Shown piece after piece: positions 24,575 through 34,140 of a DNA stretch of 64,000 nucleotides. The DNA lies in contig NZ_BAABFA010000007.1 of NCBI RefSeq assembly GCF_039540515.1, forward strand, positions 151,255 to 215,254. Reading direction: 5' to 3'. Positions within the stretch are counted from its first letter, which is position 1. Every line of letters begins with the position of its first letter. Made by a program: the position numbers and the translations under genes. This DNA comes from Nemorincola caseinilytica. GTDB taxonomy: Bacteria; Bacteroidota; Bacteroidia; Chitinophagales; Chitinophagaceae. The notes below the pieces were generated by a model. The model made no database searches, was not told the origin of the DNA, and was given only the letters and a program-made list of their open reading frames with translations.

Positions 24575-25555
24575 ATGCGCGTTGTCACATCCCTCTACCT
24601 GGTCATACTGGCATATATCATTGCCGCCCTCGTCTTCTGGGAGATGAGCCTGCAGCAGCAGAGCGGCCGCATATATGCGCAGGAGGTCATCACCCTGCGT
24701 ACCCAGCTCGATAGTATGCAGTTCCCCCGCGAGTATGCCGCAGAGATGCACCAGCTCAACGAAAAGCTCGATAGCCGCACCACCCAGTATGTGGCCGAGG
24801 GTATTACCTTCCTCGTGGTCATACTCATAGGTGCGGCCGTGGTATATGGCTCCTTCAGCAGGCGCATCAGCCTGTCGCGCCAGCAGAACAACTTTATGCT
24901 GGCCGTCACGCACGAGCTCAAATCGCCACTGGCATCTATAAAGCTGAACCTGCAAACGCTGGAGAAACACCAGCTGGACGATGAGAAACGCCGCAAGCTC
25001 ATAGACCGCTGCATCTCCGAGTCGAACCGGCTCAACGATCTCTGCAACAATATGCTCTTCACATCGCAGATAGAGGGTGGGCAGTACAAGCCTGTGCTGG
25101 AGGCCTTCAGCCTGTCCGATATGGCAGAAGATGTGGTGGCAGAATTTGCCGCCCGCTACCAGCGAACATTCGAGGAAGACATATCAGAAGGCTGCCGCAT
25201 CATTGGCGACAAGTCTATGCTGCGCATAGCCGTTACCAATCTTGTAGAGAACGCCATAAAATACACCCCCGCTACAGGTGTCATAAAGCTAAGCCTGGAA
25301 ATGCGCCAGCAGACCGCCATACTACAGGTGGCCGATAAGGGACCCGGCATACCCGATGCCGAGAAGAAGAAGGTCTTCGACAAATTCTACCGCGTGGGCA
25401 ACGAGGAAAGCCGCAAGACCAAGGGCACAGGGCTGGGCCTATACCTCAGCAGCCGCATAGTGGCACAGCACCGTGGCCGCATGCTCATAAAGGACAACGC
25501 GCCCACCGGCAGCATCTTCGAGATACAACTGCCTGTGCTGCAGAACCGTCCCTGA
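24575..25555 (+). CDS. Membrane sensor histidine kinase
   Basis: 326 residues. Two membrane spans (about 5-23 and 75-93) flank a short periplasmic loop. HisKA has the phospho-acceptor in VTHELKSPLASIKLNL (H113). HATPase_c motifs are NLVENAIKYTP (N box), DKGPGIPDAEKKKVFDKFYR and GTGLGLYLSS. No response-regulator gene is adjacent, so the partner is encoded elsewhere. The compact two-span layout is shared with PorY-type kinases, so it is one candidate partner of PorX, but nothing in the sequence proves this. Confidence 0.92.
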   Translation: MRVVTSLYLVILAYIIAALVFWEMSLQQQSGRIYAQEVITLRTQLDSMQFPREYAAEMHQLNEKLDSRTTQYVAEGITFLVVILIGAAVVYGSFSRRISLSRQQNNFMLAVTHELKSPLASIKLNLQTLEKHQLDDEKRRKLIDRCISESNRLNDLCNNMLFTSQIEGGQYKPVLEAFSLSDMAEDVVAEFAARYQRTFEEDISEGCRIIGDKSMLRIAVTNLVENAIKYTPATGVIKLSLEMRQQTAILQVADKGPGIPDAEKKKVFDKFYRVGNEESRKTKGTGLGLYLSSRIVAQHRGRMLIKDNAPTGSIFEIQLPVLQNRP

Positions 25556-25643
25556 CCTTACTTTTTCCTGTACACATCCGCATGGTCTCTTCTATGCCTG
25601 CGGCTATATACATGCACCAGGTGGTTCAGGTAACGAACACTGC

Positions 25644-27143
25644 TTACATAGCAGCCACATCCGTGGTATCGCCCGATGCCGTCTGCCGGTTGGCCAGCTT
25701 CTTTATATCCCCTATCGATATGAACCGGAACACGAACATCAGCGCCATACACACCCCGCCAAATACCGCGAACTGTACCGGCCTTGCAGCATGCCATACT
25801 ACCGTCAGCCCATAGCCCAGGGCCAGCACCAGTAGTGCATAGCCTATATGCGCCAGTGTCCAGCGCAGGTTCAGCGGCAGCTTTATTATGCGTATGGCCA
25901 CAACCATGAACGCCAGCGCCAGCGCCGTCTGCGTGGCCAGCGATGTTATGGCCCCGCCAAATGCCTTGTATTGCGGTATCAGCCAGTAGTTCAGCGCCAG
26001 GTTGAAGACCACACCGCACAGTGCTATCGTGTTCAGCGCCCGCATGCTGCCATTGGCCGTCAGCAGGGTAGAGTATACATACATCAGGCACCATGCCGGG
26101 AATGATAGCATGAGGCAGGAGAACACCATATGGTAGCTCACATGCTGCGTGGCATATAGCTCGCCCTTGTGGTACAGCAGGTACATTATATCGCCGCCAA
26201 AGAACAGTGCGGCCACCGCCACCACTACCGAAAAGGGCAGCATCATGTTCACGCACAGGCGCACGATAGGGCGCACATCGTCCTTCTGCGCCAGCATGCG
26301 CCCAAAGAGCGGTAGCAGCATAGTGGCGAACATCAGGCCCAGTATATTGGCCATATCCAGCAGGCGGAAGGCCGCGGCCCATATACCTGCCTGCGCCTTG
26401 CCGTCGGCGCTCAGTCGTTCTATCATCACGGCATCGGCCCGGTTATATACCGACATCAGGAAGATGAGCAGCGCATACGGAAAGCTGCTCCTCATCACGC
26501 TCAGTATCTCCGGCATGCTGAAGGAGAAACGCAGTTTTACCCTACCTATACGCCTCAGTATCACATACCCCATACCTGCCGCTACAAAGTAGCACACCAC
26601 CTGCGCTATCACGAACCACTGTATGCGAAAGGCCCTTGCCGTGGGCGGGTACAGCAGCAGGAAGCCGCATATCAGTATCATCAGCGTACGGTCGGTTATA
26701 GACAGCAGCGCATCGGTCTTGAACCTGTGCAGCGCCGACACATTGCTGCGTATGAACGACAGCAGCGCATTCAGCGAGTGTATGAGCAGTATGCCTGCCA
26801 GCAGCCCCAGTTCCCATCCCCTGTAGCCCAGTATGTAGCCCCATGTGTAGGCTATGGCTATATATATGCACATCAGCACCAGCCTTGCCGACAGCATGGC
26901 CGGGAAAAGCTCGGGCAGCCGCTCGGGATTGGCGGCTATGGTCTTGCTGTTATAGTTGCTGATGCCGAAGTCCAGCAGGGTCTGGAAGATGATGCCCAGG
27001 CTGAACAGCGCCTGGTAGGTGCCATAAGAGGCAGCCGCCACCGTGTTCTGCACCGACCTGTCTATCACCAGCACCCACACCGGTTTCACCAGCAGGTTCA
27101 CAGCTATGGTAAAAAGGATATTTTTTACAAAAAAGCGCTGCAT
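25644..27143 (-). CDS. Wzx/MATE-like polysaccharide flippase
   Basis: 499 residues with about 12-14 hydrophobic segments. The N-terminus (KNILFTIAVNLLVKPVWVLVIDRSVQNTVA) and the repeated basic loops fit the oligosaccharide-flippase/MVF superfamily. The C-terminal tail is hydrophilic (KKLANRQTASGDTTDV). It probably exports lipid-linked sugars across the inner membrane. It is divergent from the glycosyltransferase gene at 27200 (56-base gap), a sensible pairing for surface glycan synthesis. Confidence 0.85.
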   Translation of the reverse strand: MQRFFVKNILFTIAVNLLVKPVWVLVIDRSVQNTVAAASYGTYQALFSLGIIFQTLLDFGISNYNSKTIAANPERLPELFPAMLSARLVLMCIYIAIAYTWGYILGYRGWELGLLAGILLIHSLNALLSFIRSNVSALHRFKTDALLSITDRTLMILICGFLLLYPPTARAFRIQWFVIAQVVCYFVAAGMGYVILRRIGRVKLRFSFSMPEILSVMRSSFPYALLIFLMSVYNRADAVMIERLSADGKAQAGIWAAAFRLLDMANILGLMFATMLLPLFGRMLAQKDDVRPIVRLCVNMMLPFSVVVAVAALFFGGDIMYLLYHKGELYATQHVSYHMVFSCLMLSFPAWCLMYVYSTLLTANGSMRALNTIALCGVVFNLALNYWLIPQYKAFGGAITSLATQTALALAFMVVAIRIIKLPLNLRWTLAHIGYALLVLALGYGLTVVWHAARPVQFAVFGGVCMALMFVFRFISIGDIKKLANRQTASGDTTDVAAM

Positions 27144-27199
27144 TCGTACAAATAACGGCGGATAAGTCGGTAAAAGTATATTTTTGTCGGCATTAAGCT

Positions 27200-28330
27200 A
27201 TGCGCATTGCGGTAAATACACGCTTACTGTTAAAGGGGAAGCTGGAAGGTATCGGTTGGTTCACATATCAGACATTGGAGCATATCGTCAGGCAGCACCC
27301 TGAGCACGAGTTCTATTTCTTTTTCGACCGTCCGTACGACGAGCAATTCATTTTCGCACCCAATGTCACTCCCGTGGTCGTTCATCCGCAGGCGCGCCAC
27401 CCTATTCTCTTCTATCTCTGGTTCGAGTGGAGCATACCTATGATGCTGCGCAAGTACAAGATAGACCTCTTCCTCTCTACCGACGGTTACCTGTCGCTCA
27501 GTACCAAGGTGCCCACCTGCCTCGTCATACACGATCTCGCGTTCGAGCACTATCCCGAGCATTATGTTACCAGCCACCGCCTGTACTGGCGGCATTACTC
27601 ACCCCTCTTTGCCCGCAAGGCCGCGCGTATCGCCACCGTATCTACCTTTTCGAAGAACGATATCAGCGAGCGGTACGGCATAGCGCCCGGCAATATAGAT
27701 GTGGTATATAATGGTGCGCACGAGGAGTACCGCCCACTTACCGCACCCGAGCGCGAGGCCGTGAAGGAAAAATATACCGATGGCTGCGAGTACTTCGTGT
27801 TCGCAGGGGCCATACACCCCCGCAAGAACATACTGAACCTGCTGAAGGCCTTCTCGGCCTTCAAGAAGCGCCAGCGTACCAATATGAAGCTGGTGATAGT
27901 AGGCCGCCCCGCCTGGAAGTACGACGAGGTAGAGATACTGCGCCACACCATGCCCTTCAAGGAAGATGTACGATGGGTAGGCTACATGAATGTGGACGAA
28001 CTGAGCAAGGTGATAGGCGGCGCCTATGCGCTGGTATATGCATCCCTGTTCGAGGGTTTCGGTATACCTATACTCGAGGCCTTGCAGTGCAATGTGCCCG
28101 CCATCGTCAGCAATACATCGTCCATGCCCGAGGTGGCCGGCGATGCGGCCCTCCTCACCGATCCCGCCGACCCCGATGATATAGCCGCTAAGATGCACAC
28201 CCTGTACAAGGACGAGACCCTGCGCGCCCGCCTGATAGCCAATGCCGCCACCCAGGTACAGAAATTCACCTGGCAGGGCGCAGCCGACCGCCTGTGGGCC
28301 TGTATGATGCAGTGTGTAAGCGGCAAATAA
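27200..28330 (+). CDS. Glycosyltransferase family 4 (GT-B)
   Basis: 376 residues. The N-terminal domain has IAVNTRLLLKGKLEGIGWFTYQTLEHI, and the C-terminal GT4 domain shows FVFAGAIHPRKNILNLLKAF, KLVIVGRPAW, and the donor-binding E-x7-E motif in ASLFEGFGIPILEAL. Such enzymes transfer a sugar from a nucleotide donor with retention, usually in O-antigen, capsule or protein glycan assembly. TATTTTTG at 27179-27186 may be its -7 box. Divergent from the flippase. Confidence 0.93.
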   Translation: MRIAVNTRLLLKGKLEGIGWFTYQTLEHIVRQHPEHEFYFFFDRPYDEQFIFAPNVTPVVVHPQARHPILFYLWFEWSIPMMLRKYKIDLFLSTDGYLSLSTKVPTCLVIHDLAFEHYPEHYVTSHRLYWRHYSPLFARKAARIATVSTFSKNDISERYGIAPGNIDVVYNGAHEEYRPLTAPEREAVKEKYTDGCEYFVFAGAIHPRKNILNLLKAFSAFKKRQRTNMKLVIVGRPAWKYDEVEILRHTMPFKEDVRWVGYMNVDELSKVIGGAYALVYASLFEGFGIPILEALQCNVPAIVSNTSSMPEVAGDAALLTDPADPDDIAAKMHTLYKDETLRARLIANAATQVQKFTWQGAADRLWACMMQCVSGK

Positions 28331-28355
28331 TTCTCTTGTGCTGGTTACCTACCAC

Positions 28356-28988
28356 CTAATTCAATTGTTTATACGGTAGGTCGGGCAGCGCAAAAATATT
28401 ATCGTCCAATTTCTTCCTCGTCACCTTTTTTGCCTCGGTGATGATGGTCGACGAGCCGGTCTCAGCTATTATCTTCAGATAGGGCGCATTGCAATATTCC
28501 GACATCAGATCGAAGCTCATACATTTATGCCGGGTGAAATATTTCTTACTCATTCTCAGTTTAGGCGAGTAAAAGACCGTCTGTGTTCCTTCTTCGTCCT
28601 TCATTTCTATGGCACGGCACTTATATCCCAGTATGGTGGCCTGTGCATCTATGCGCCCGATCGCCGATCTGCCGGTCTCTTTCGAACAATCCAGGAAATA
28701 GATAGTGTCCCTGTCATGCGCTTTAAAGCAATACCGGTTGGCGTATTTGTCATACATGATCCACTCAAGCGTTCCGTGCTCCAGTACCTGTTTATAAGAT
28801 CCCTTCTTTAGGTATGTAGTATACGATGTACCGAAAGTGCTTGTATAAGCGCCGGTACCCGCAAGCGTATCTTTTGCCACCTCTTTTGTAGAGAACTCTA
28901 TCGTTCCTTCAAACTCTTTCCTTTGCCCCATGGCGCTATGGGCAACTATCAGTAAATAGAAAAACAAATGGAGGGTATATGATCTCAT
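28356..28988 (-). CDS. Secreted hypothetical protein, DUF4412/GLPGLI-like fold possible
   Basis: 210 residues with a signal peptide (ends AHSAMG). EFEGTIEFSTKE at the start of the mature part, a central ILGYKCRAIEMKDEEGTQTVFYSP and a C-terminal VTRKKLDDNIFALPDLPYKQL resemble DUF4412/GLPGLI-type exported proteins in layout, but GLPGLI itself is absent. Base composition and codon use are more AT-rich than in its neighbours (fewer ATA, more ATT), hinting at different origin. No operon partner. Confidence 0.7.
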   Translation of the reverse strand: MRSYTLHLFFYLLIVAHSAMGQRKEFEGTIEFSTKEVAKDTLAGTGAYTSTFGTSYTTYLKKGSYKQVLEHGTLEWIMYDKYANRYCFKAHDRDTIYFLDCSKETGRSAIGRIDAQATILGYKCRAIEMKDEEGTQTVFYSPKLRMSKKYFTRHKCMSFDLMSEYCNAPYLKIIAETGSSTIITEAKKVTRKKLDDNIFALPDLPYKQLN

Positions 28989-29171
28989 AGGTCGTTGTTT
29001 ATGAACATTCTATTACGCAGCTATCTGCCTGCGATATTGAGGCCGCCAATGTATGAAAATAATACCTAAGCCACTTCAAGTATTACAATAGCCGTGCCTT
29101 ATACCCTTTCGGCAACTGCGCTTATTACCTGTACGTTCGCCTGCTCCCATAGCTTATATTTGTAGTATACC

Positions 29172-30542
29172 ATGAGAACGCAGACCAAGATAGCCGCCAT
29201 ATTCTTCCTATTCTCCCTCTTCGTCATCATACTGTTCAGTGTGTCGGTATACTACCCCATGAACAAGTTCGCCTTCTCCGACTTCTACAAGCGGCTGGAG
29301 ATACGCGCCGTCATAGCTGCCCGCTCCGCACTAGAGACCGAGGCCGACAAGGCAAGTGTGATGCGCGAGATACGCGCCCTGCACCTGCAAAAGCTGCCCC
29401 AGGAAAAAGAGTACATTTTCAAGATAACGCCCGGCCGCTCCTTTGCCGAAGAGGCCGAAAGGTTAAAGGTGCCCGTATCCTTCTTCCAAAGCATAAAGAA
29501 CAACAGGCCCGCCATCTACCAGCAGCGCAATATCTTTTTCTCGGGCATCAGCTACCAGGCCGGGCCCGACAGGTATGCCGTCATCGTATCAGCAGAGAAT
29601 TACTTCAATATCCACTACCTGGCCTATATACGCAATGTGATACTGGCGGCCATTATCATCTCTTCCCTCTTTGCGCTCTCCATGTCGGTGCTTTTCTCGC
29701 GGCAGGTGTTCAACCCCGTTATCGCCATTACGCGAAAGGTGAAGGAGATAGGCTCGCAGAACCTGCATGTACGGCTTGATGGGGCCAATGAGAAAGACGA
29801 AGTAGGCGAGCTCGCTGCCACCTTCAATAATATGCTGGACAGGCTGGAGACCGCCTTCGAGACCCAGAACAACTTCATCAGCAATGCCTCGCACGAGCTC
29901 AGCACACCCCTCACCACCATCATAGGCGAGGCCGATGTGACCCTCTCCAAAGTGCGCCCGCCCGATGAATATATACGCGCCCTATCAGTTATACTGCACG
30001 AGGCCGAAAGGCTTGACAGCATCACCCGCTCACTACTATTCCTGGCACAGACCGGCTTCAATGGCAAGACCCAGAAATTCGAGCGCATGCGTGCCGACCA
30101 GCTGGTATACGATGCCAAAGAGACCATAGATAAGATAAACCCCGACAACAAGATATCTATAGACCTGAGCCGCATACCCCACAACCCCGACGAACTGAAG
30201 ATAAAGGCCAATGGCCAGCTGCTGCACCTTGCCATCACCAACGTTATGACCAATGCCTGCAAATACTCTAACAATGGCCCTGTGACCGTATCGCTTTACC
30301 CCACCGAGGCCAGTGTGATCATAGCCATACAAGACCATGGCATAGGTATACCCGGCAATGAGCTGCAGCACATCTATGACCCCTTCTTCCGCGCCTCCAA
30401 TACCGGCGAATATGCCGGCTATGGTATAGGCCTGCCCCTCTCGCGCAATATCATGCGCATTCACCGGGGCGAGATAGTTGTATTATCCCGACAGAACGAG
30501 GGCACGCTTGTACAGCTCATCTTCCCCCACTGGCAGCCATAG
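29172..30542 (+). CDS. HAMP-containing sensor histidine kinase
   Basis: 456 residues. Spans at about 7-28 and 154-176 bracket a periplasmic domain of about 125 residues. HAMP (about 177-230) includes NPVIAITRKVKEIG and DEVGELAATFNNM; HisKA has FISNASHELSTPL (H241); HATPase_c has NVMTNACKYSNN, DHGIGIPGNELQHIYDPFFRA and GYGIGLPLS. No response regulator is next to it. TATATTTG at 29155-29162, 10 bases before the ATG, is a consensus -7 box and implies a nearly leaderless mRNA. Confidence 0.93.
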   Translation: MRTQTKIAAIFFLFSLFVIILFSVSVYYPMNKFAFSDFYKRLEIRAVIAARSALETEADKASVMREIRALHLQKLPQEKEYIFKITPGRSFAEEAERLKVPVSFFQSIKNNRPAIYQQRNIFFSGISYQAGPDRYAVIVSAENYFNIHYLAYIRNVILAAIIISSLFALSMSVLFSRQVFNPVIAITRKVKEIGSQNLHVRLDGANEKDEVGELAATFNNMLDRLETAFETQNNFISNASHELSTPLTTIIGEADVTLSKVRPPDEYIRALSVILHEAERLDSITRSLLFLAQTGFNGKTQKFERMRADQLVYDAKETIDKINPDNKISIDLSRIPHNPDELKIKANGQLLHLAITNVMTNACKYSNNGPVTVSLYPTEASVIIAIQDHGIGIPGNELQHIYDPFFRASNTGEYAGYGIGLPLSRNIMRIHRGEIVVLSRQNEGTLVQLIFPHWQP

Positions 30543-30719
30543 CATGGTGCGTTGGAAAATATGGCCCATTGGTTAATAGTTATTTACATTGACCGATATA
30601 TGTACCGGTCAATAAGTAATTATTTATATTTCATATGTTATTTTATTGACAACTTTTACCTATCTTGCTCCAAAGCGACCATTATTTACCAAACACATTA
30701 CCAAACACATCTAATAATT

Positions 30720-32681
30720 ATGAAACAATTCTCCCTCCGCTTGTCCCTCATAGCGGCATTATTCTTTGCCCTCTCTCCCGGTAGGGCATCGGCGCAGTAT
30801 TGTTCCCCCAGCTACAATCAAGGCTGTAATCTGGGCTACGGAGTAGGTACATTTATCCTCAATGGAGCAAGTAGTACCGCCATCAATGACCCCTCTACGG
30901 GTTGTTCTGCCGGCCCTTCTTATTATCTCGACAACACTGCGATGTCTGTTACCCTCAACGCAGGTGGCACATACACAGTATCTGCCAGCAATAACCCCCC
31001 TACAACACCTTTTCCTTTCCCCCCTACCGGTGTTCCTTGTATGGGAGTGTGGATAGACCTTAATAACAACAACTCATTCGAAGCATCAGAGCTTCTTGGT
31101 GGCAGTAGTTCTATGACCACCAGCTTATCCACTTTTAGCATCACCGTTCCCTCTACCGCTACTGCAGGCACCCGCAGAATGAGGGTCGTCGCATCCTCCG
31201 ACCCTGCTGACTATACTGCGCTTAATACCTGCCCCAACCTCCTGATGGACATCATGGGAGAAGTGCATGACTATACAGCCGTCATAGCCGCTGCGGCACC
31301 TACCTGCCCGCCTGTGACAGGCCTTAGCGTCAGTGCCATCACATCGGGCTCTGCCACCCTCACCTGGACGGCCGCCACAGGCGCCACAGGCTACGAATTT
31401 GCTGTTACCACCTCATCTACCCCACCTGCATCGGGCACATACACGGCTACTACTACAGCTAATGCCACAGGCCTCAGCCCCAGCACTACCTATTATGCGC
31501 ATGTGCGCACACAGTGCGGCACTCCTTATTCTACATGGGTCACCAGCGCATCTTTTACTACCCTGCCATCTACGTCTACCTGTGCTGCCGTTACCGGCGT
31601 TACCATGAGTGGCATCACAGCGGGCAGCGCCACCCTCAACTGGGCCGCTGTCACAGGTGCCATAGGTTATGAGTGGGCGGTTAACACCTCTGCTACTCCT
31701 CCTGCATCAGGTACGCTCACCACGCTGCTTACAGCTACCGCATCGGGCCTTACCGCCAGCACTGTTTATTATGCACATGTGCGCACCAAGTGCAGCGCTA
31801 CCTCCTTTGCCGCCTGGACCACCAATACATTCACTACCACAGCGGCATCTACCTGCCCTGCCATCACAGGTCTTACAGCTACTGCCATCACCAGCGTTAG
31901 CGCTACTGTAAGCTGGACAGCAGTTACCTCCGGCGGTTCTCTCGGCTACCAGTATGTCATCAACAATACCGTTACCGATCCCGTAGGCTCGGGCACCAAT
32001 ACCACTGCTACCAGCACCAGCCCCACAGGCCTCACACCGGGTACTACCTACTATGCGCATGTACGCGATAGCTGTGGCGTAGGCAACTTCTCTCCATGGA
32101 GCACCATACCCTTTACCACACTGGCTGCGGCCGGCGGTTGCAATGCAGTTACCGGTCTTACCGCTACTGGCATCACGGCCAGCAGCGCCACGCTCAACTG
32201 GACAATGGCCACCGGCGCCGTAGCAGCCAAATGGGTAGTGGACAACACCCCTGCCGATCCTACCATCAGCGGCACCCTGTCTACTACATCTACAGCGGCA
32301 GTATCGGGTCTCACAGGCTCTACCACCTATTACGCCCATGTGCGCGATACCTGTGGTCCCACATCGCTCTCGGCATGGGTCACTATACCGTTCACTACAC
32401 TGGCTACCGTTAATATCCCCAATATCAGCAATGGCACAGCGCCCTTCAGCGTAGCGGCCTACCCCAATCCCGTGAACCACGAGCTGACGCTGCAGGTAAG
32501 CGGTATCATCAGCAGCACTGCTACTATGGTACTTACCGACATCACCGGCAAGACCATCCGCACCATGCACATCGATGCCTACAGCACAACTATAGATGTG
32601 AGCGCACTGCCACAGGGTATCTACATCATCCGCTACAGCGATGGCGGCCATGTACAGACCCTCAAGGTGAGCAAACAATAA
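30720..32681 (+). CDS. Secreted T9SS protein with GEVED and fibronectin type III domains
   Basis: 653 residues from ATG 30720, which begins a signal peptide (MKQFSLRLSLIAALFFAL, cleavage near ASAQ). A GEVED-type domain comes first (GVWIDLNNNNSFEASELLGG, MDIMGEVHDYTAVI, about 100-180). Four fibronectin III repeats of about 90 residues follow, each with a 'C-x-x-[IV]-T-G-[LV]' opening, 'A-T-L-[NT]-W' and 'T-Y-Y-A-H-V-R'. The C-terminus (VAAYPNPVNHELTLQV ... PQGIYIIRYSDGGHVQTLKVSKQ) is a type A T9SS sorting domain. ATC rather than ATA is the favoured Ile codon here. Likely a cell-surface or released adhesin-like protein. Confidence 0.92.
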   Translation: MKQFSLRLSLIAALFFALSPGRASAQYCSPSYNQGCNLGYGVGTFILNGASSTAINDPSTGCSAGPSYYLDNTAMSVTLNAGGTYTVSASNNPPTTPFPFPPTGVPCMGVWIDLNNNNSFEASELLGGSSSMTTSLSTFSITVPSTATAGTRRMRVVASSDPADYTALNTCPNLLMDIMGEVHDYTAVIAAAAPTCPPVTGLSVSAITSGSATLTWTAATGATGYEFAVTTSSTPPASGTYTATTTANATGLSPSTTYYAHVRTQCGTPYSTWVTSASFTTLPSTSTCAAVTGVTMSGITAGSATLNWAAVTGAIGYEWAVNTSATPPASGTLTTLLTATASGLTASTVYYAHVRTKCSATSFAAWTTNTFTTTAASTCPAITGLTATAITSVSATVSWTAVTSGGSLGYQYVINNTVTDPVGSGTNTTATSTSPTGLTPGTTYYAHVRDSCGVGNFSPWSTIPFTTLAAAGGCNAVTGLTATGITASSATLNWTMATGAVAAKWVVDNTPADPTISGTLSTTSTAAVSGLTGSTTYYAHVRDTCGPTSLSAWVTIPFTTLATVNIPNISNGTAPFSVAAYPNPVNHELTLQVSGIISSTATMVLTDITGKTIRTMHIDAYSTTIDVSALPQGIYIIRYSDGGHVQTLKVSKQ

Positions 32682-32704
32682 ATAACTGACACCATACATT
32701 ACCA

Positions 32705-32735
32705 CAGGGGCCGCGGTGCGGCCCCTGTTCTTTTT
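32705..32735 (+). terminator. Rho-independent terminator
   Basis: Perfect 10-bp GC-rich stem CAGGGGCCGC / GCGGCCCCTG with loop GGT, followed by TTCTTTTT. It ends the fibronectin-domain gene. Confidence 0.9.
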
Positions 32736-32743
32736 ATGAGAAC

Positions 32744-32803
32744 ATCTCCTTCCCCTTGGGGGAAGCCTGGCTACCGCAGGCGGACCCGGGATGGGCTTCT
32801 TTC
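32744..32803. repeat. REP-like GC-rich element
   Basis: CTCCTTCCCCTTGGGGGAAG hairpin followed by ACCGCAGGCGGACCCGGGAT; a diverged relative of the elements at 21172, 36022 and 56882. Confidence 0.45.
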
Positions 32804-32825
32804 ACTTTTTCGCTACTTTTGATAA

Positions 32826-33848
32826 ATGGCAAGTTCACACGTCAGGCCGTCAGACCAACTGAGCAGCAAAGACCGGGAATATGAGAATACCATACGCCCC
32901 CAGACCATAGAGGATTTTGCAGGCCAGCCCAGCCTTATAGAGAACCTGCGTATATTCATAAAGGCCGCCAACCTGCGCGGCGAGGCGCTCGACCATGTGC
33001 TCTTCCACGGTCCTCCCGGCCTGGGCAAGACCACCCTATCGCGCATAGTGGCCAACGAGCTGGGTACCAGCATCAAAGAGACCAGCGGCCCCGTCATAGA
33101 AAAACCCGCCGACCTCGCAGGCCTGCTTACCAGCCTGGAGCCCCGCGATGTGCTTTTCATAGATGAGATACACCGCCTCAGCACCGTGGTAGAGGAATAC
33201 CTCTACGCCGCCATGGAGGACTTCAAGATAGATATAATGATAGACAGCGGCCCTGCGGCACGTTCCATACAGCTCACCATCAACCCCTTCACCCTTGTAG
33301 GGGCCACCACCCGCAGCGGCCTGCTCACGGCCCCGCTGCTGTCGCGCTTCGGCATCAAGTCGCGGCTGGAGTATTATACCGCCGATGTGCTGCAGCGTAT
33401 ACTCCTACGCGCTGCAGGCGTCCTCAATGTGCGCATCACATCTGATGCCGCTATGGAGATAGCACGCCGCAGCCGTGGCACGCCGCGTATAGCCAATGGC
33501 CTGCTGCGCCGCATGCGCGATTTTGCACAGGTGCTGGGCAATGGCGTCATAGACATGGCCATAGTAGAGCATGGCCTTCGCGCCCTGAATGTGGACGAGA
33601 GCGGACTGGATGATATGGACAATAAGATACTACTCACCCTTATCGATAAGTTCAAGGGAGGTCCCGCGGGCATCAGTAATATAGCCACCGCCGTGAGCGA
33701 GGAAGCAGGTACCATAGAAGAGGTATACGAACCCTTCCTCATACAGGAGGGCTACATCATACGCACCCCCCGCGGCCGCGAGGCCACCGAAAAAGCCTAC
33801 AAACACCTGGGCAGGAAAAAAGGCGGGCACAGTGGTACGTTGTTCTGA
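32826..33848 (+). CDS. ruvB: Holliday junction branch migration helicase RuvB
   Basis: 340 residues. Walker A GPPGLGKTTLS (about 63-73), Walker B VLFIDEIHRL, sensor 1 GATTRSGLLTAPLLSRFG, arginine finger region SRGTPRIANGLLRRMRDFAQ and the C-terminal winged helix (IRTPRGREATEKAYKHLG) are all present. It drives branch migration with RuvA during recombination repair. TACTTTTG at 32814-32821 lies only 4 bases ahead of the ATG, so the mRNA would be leaderless or nearly so. ruvA and ruvC are not adjacent. Confidence 0.97.
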   Translation: MASSHVRPSDQLSSKDREYENTIRPQTIEDFAGQPSLIENLRIFIKAANLRGEALDHVLFHGPPGLGKTTLSRIVANELGTSIKETSGPVIEKPADLAGLLTSLEPRDVLFIDEIHRLSTVVEEYLYAAMEDFKIDIMIDSGPAARSIQLTINPFTLVGATTRSGLLTAPLLSRFGIKSRLEYYTADVLQRILLRAAGVLNVRITSDAAMEIARRSRGTPRIANGLLRRMRDFAQVLGNGVIDMAIVEHGLRALNVDESGLDDMDNKILLTLIDKFKGGPAGISNIATAVSEEAGTIEEVYEPFLIQEGYIIRTPRGREATEKAYKHLGRKKGGHSGTLF

Positions 33849-33906
33849 AAAGAGATCATAATACCGTGATATGTAGGTCGACCAAGTTTTCGTCCTTAGA
33901 TATTGT

Positions 33907-33914
33907 ATCTTTGT
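33907..33914 (+). promoter_or_regulatory. Putative -7 box of the toxin-antitoxin operon
   Basis: TATCTTTG, an exact TAnnTTTG match, 17 bases before the antitoxin ATG; no clear -33 element. Confidence 0.45.
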
Positions 33915-33931
33915 AATGCTAAATGTTTTCC

Positions 33932-34138
33932 ATGAAAACTGTTGTGATAAATGCTGAAGATGATAAAGTAGCCAAACTCCTTACCACTCTTGCCAAGAAA
34001 ATGGGGCTTAGCTCTTATGTGCTGAATGACCAGAAAAAAGAAGAGATAGCCCTTTTCCGCGCTATAGATGAAGGGATGAAAGGCGAAAAACTACCCCTCA
34101 CCTCCAGTTACGATATATTAGACAACTTACTTAGTTGA
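33932..34138 (+). CDS. Antitoxin of a RelE/ParE-type toxin-antitoxin pair
   Basis: 68 residues from ATG 33932 (an ATG at 33923 would add 3). N-terminal KTVVINAEDDKVAKLLTTLAKKMGL is followed by an acidic helix (KKEEIALFRAIDEGMKGEK) and a C-terminal tail, a layout common for short Bacteroidota antitoxins. The stop (TGA 34136-34138) lies 2 bases before the toxin ATG, typical of coupled antitoxin-toxin genes. The antitoxin would neutralise the toxin and repress the operon. Confidence 0.75.
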   Translation: MKTVVINAEDDKVAKLLTTLAKKMGLSSYVLNDQKKEEIALFRAIDEGMKGEKLPLTSSYDILDNLLS

Positions 34139-34140
34139 TC

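Noticed and set aside
24575..25555. Calling this kinase porY
   Set aside because: The two-span layout fits, but there is no positional or motif evidence specific to PorY.
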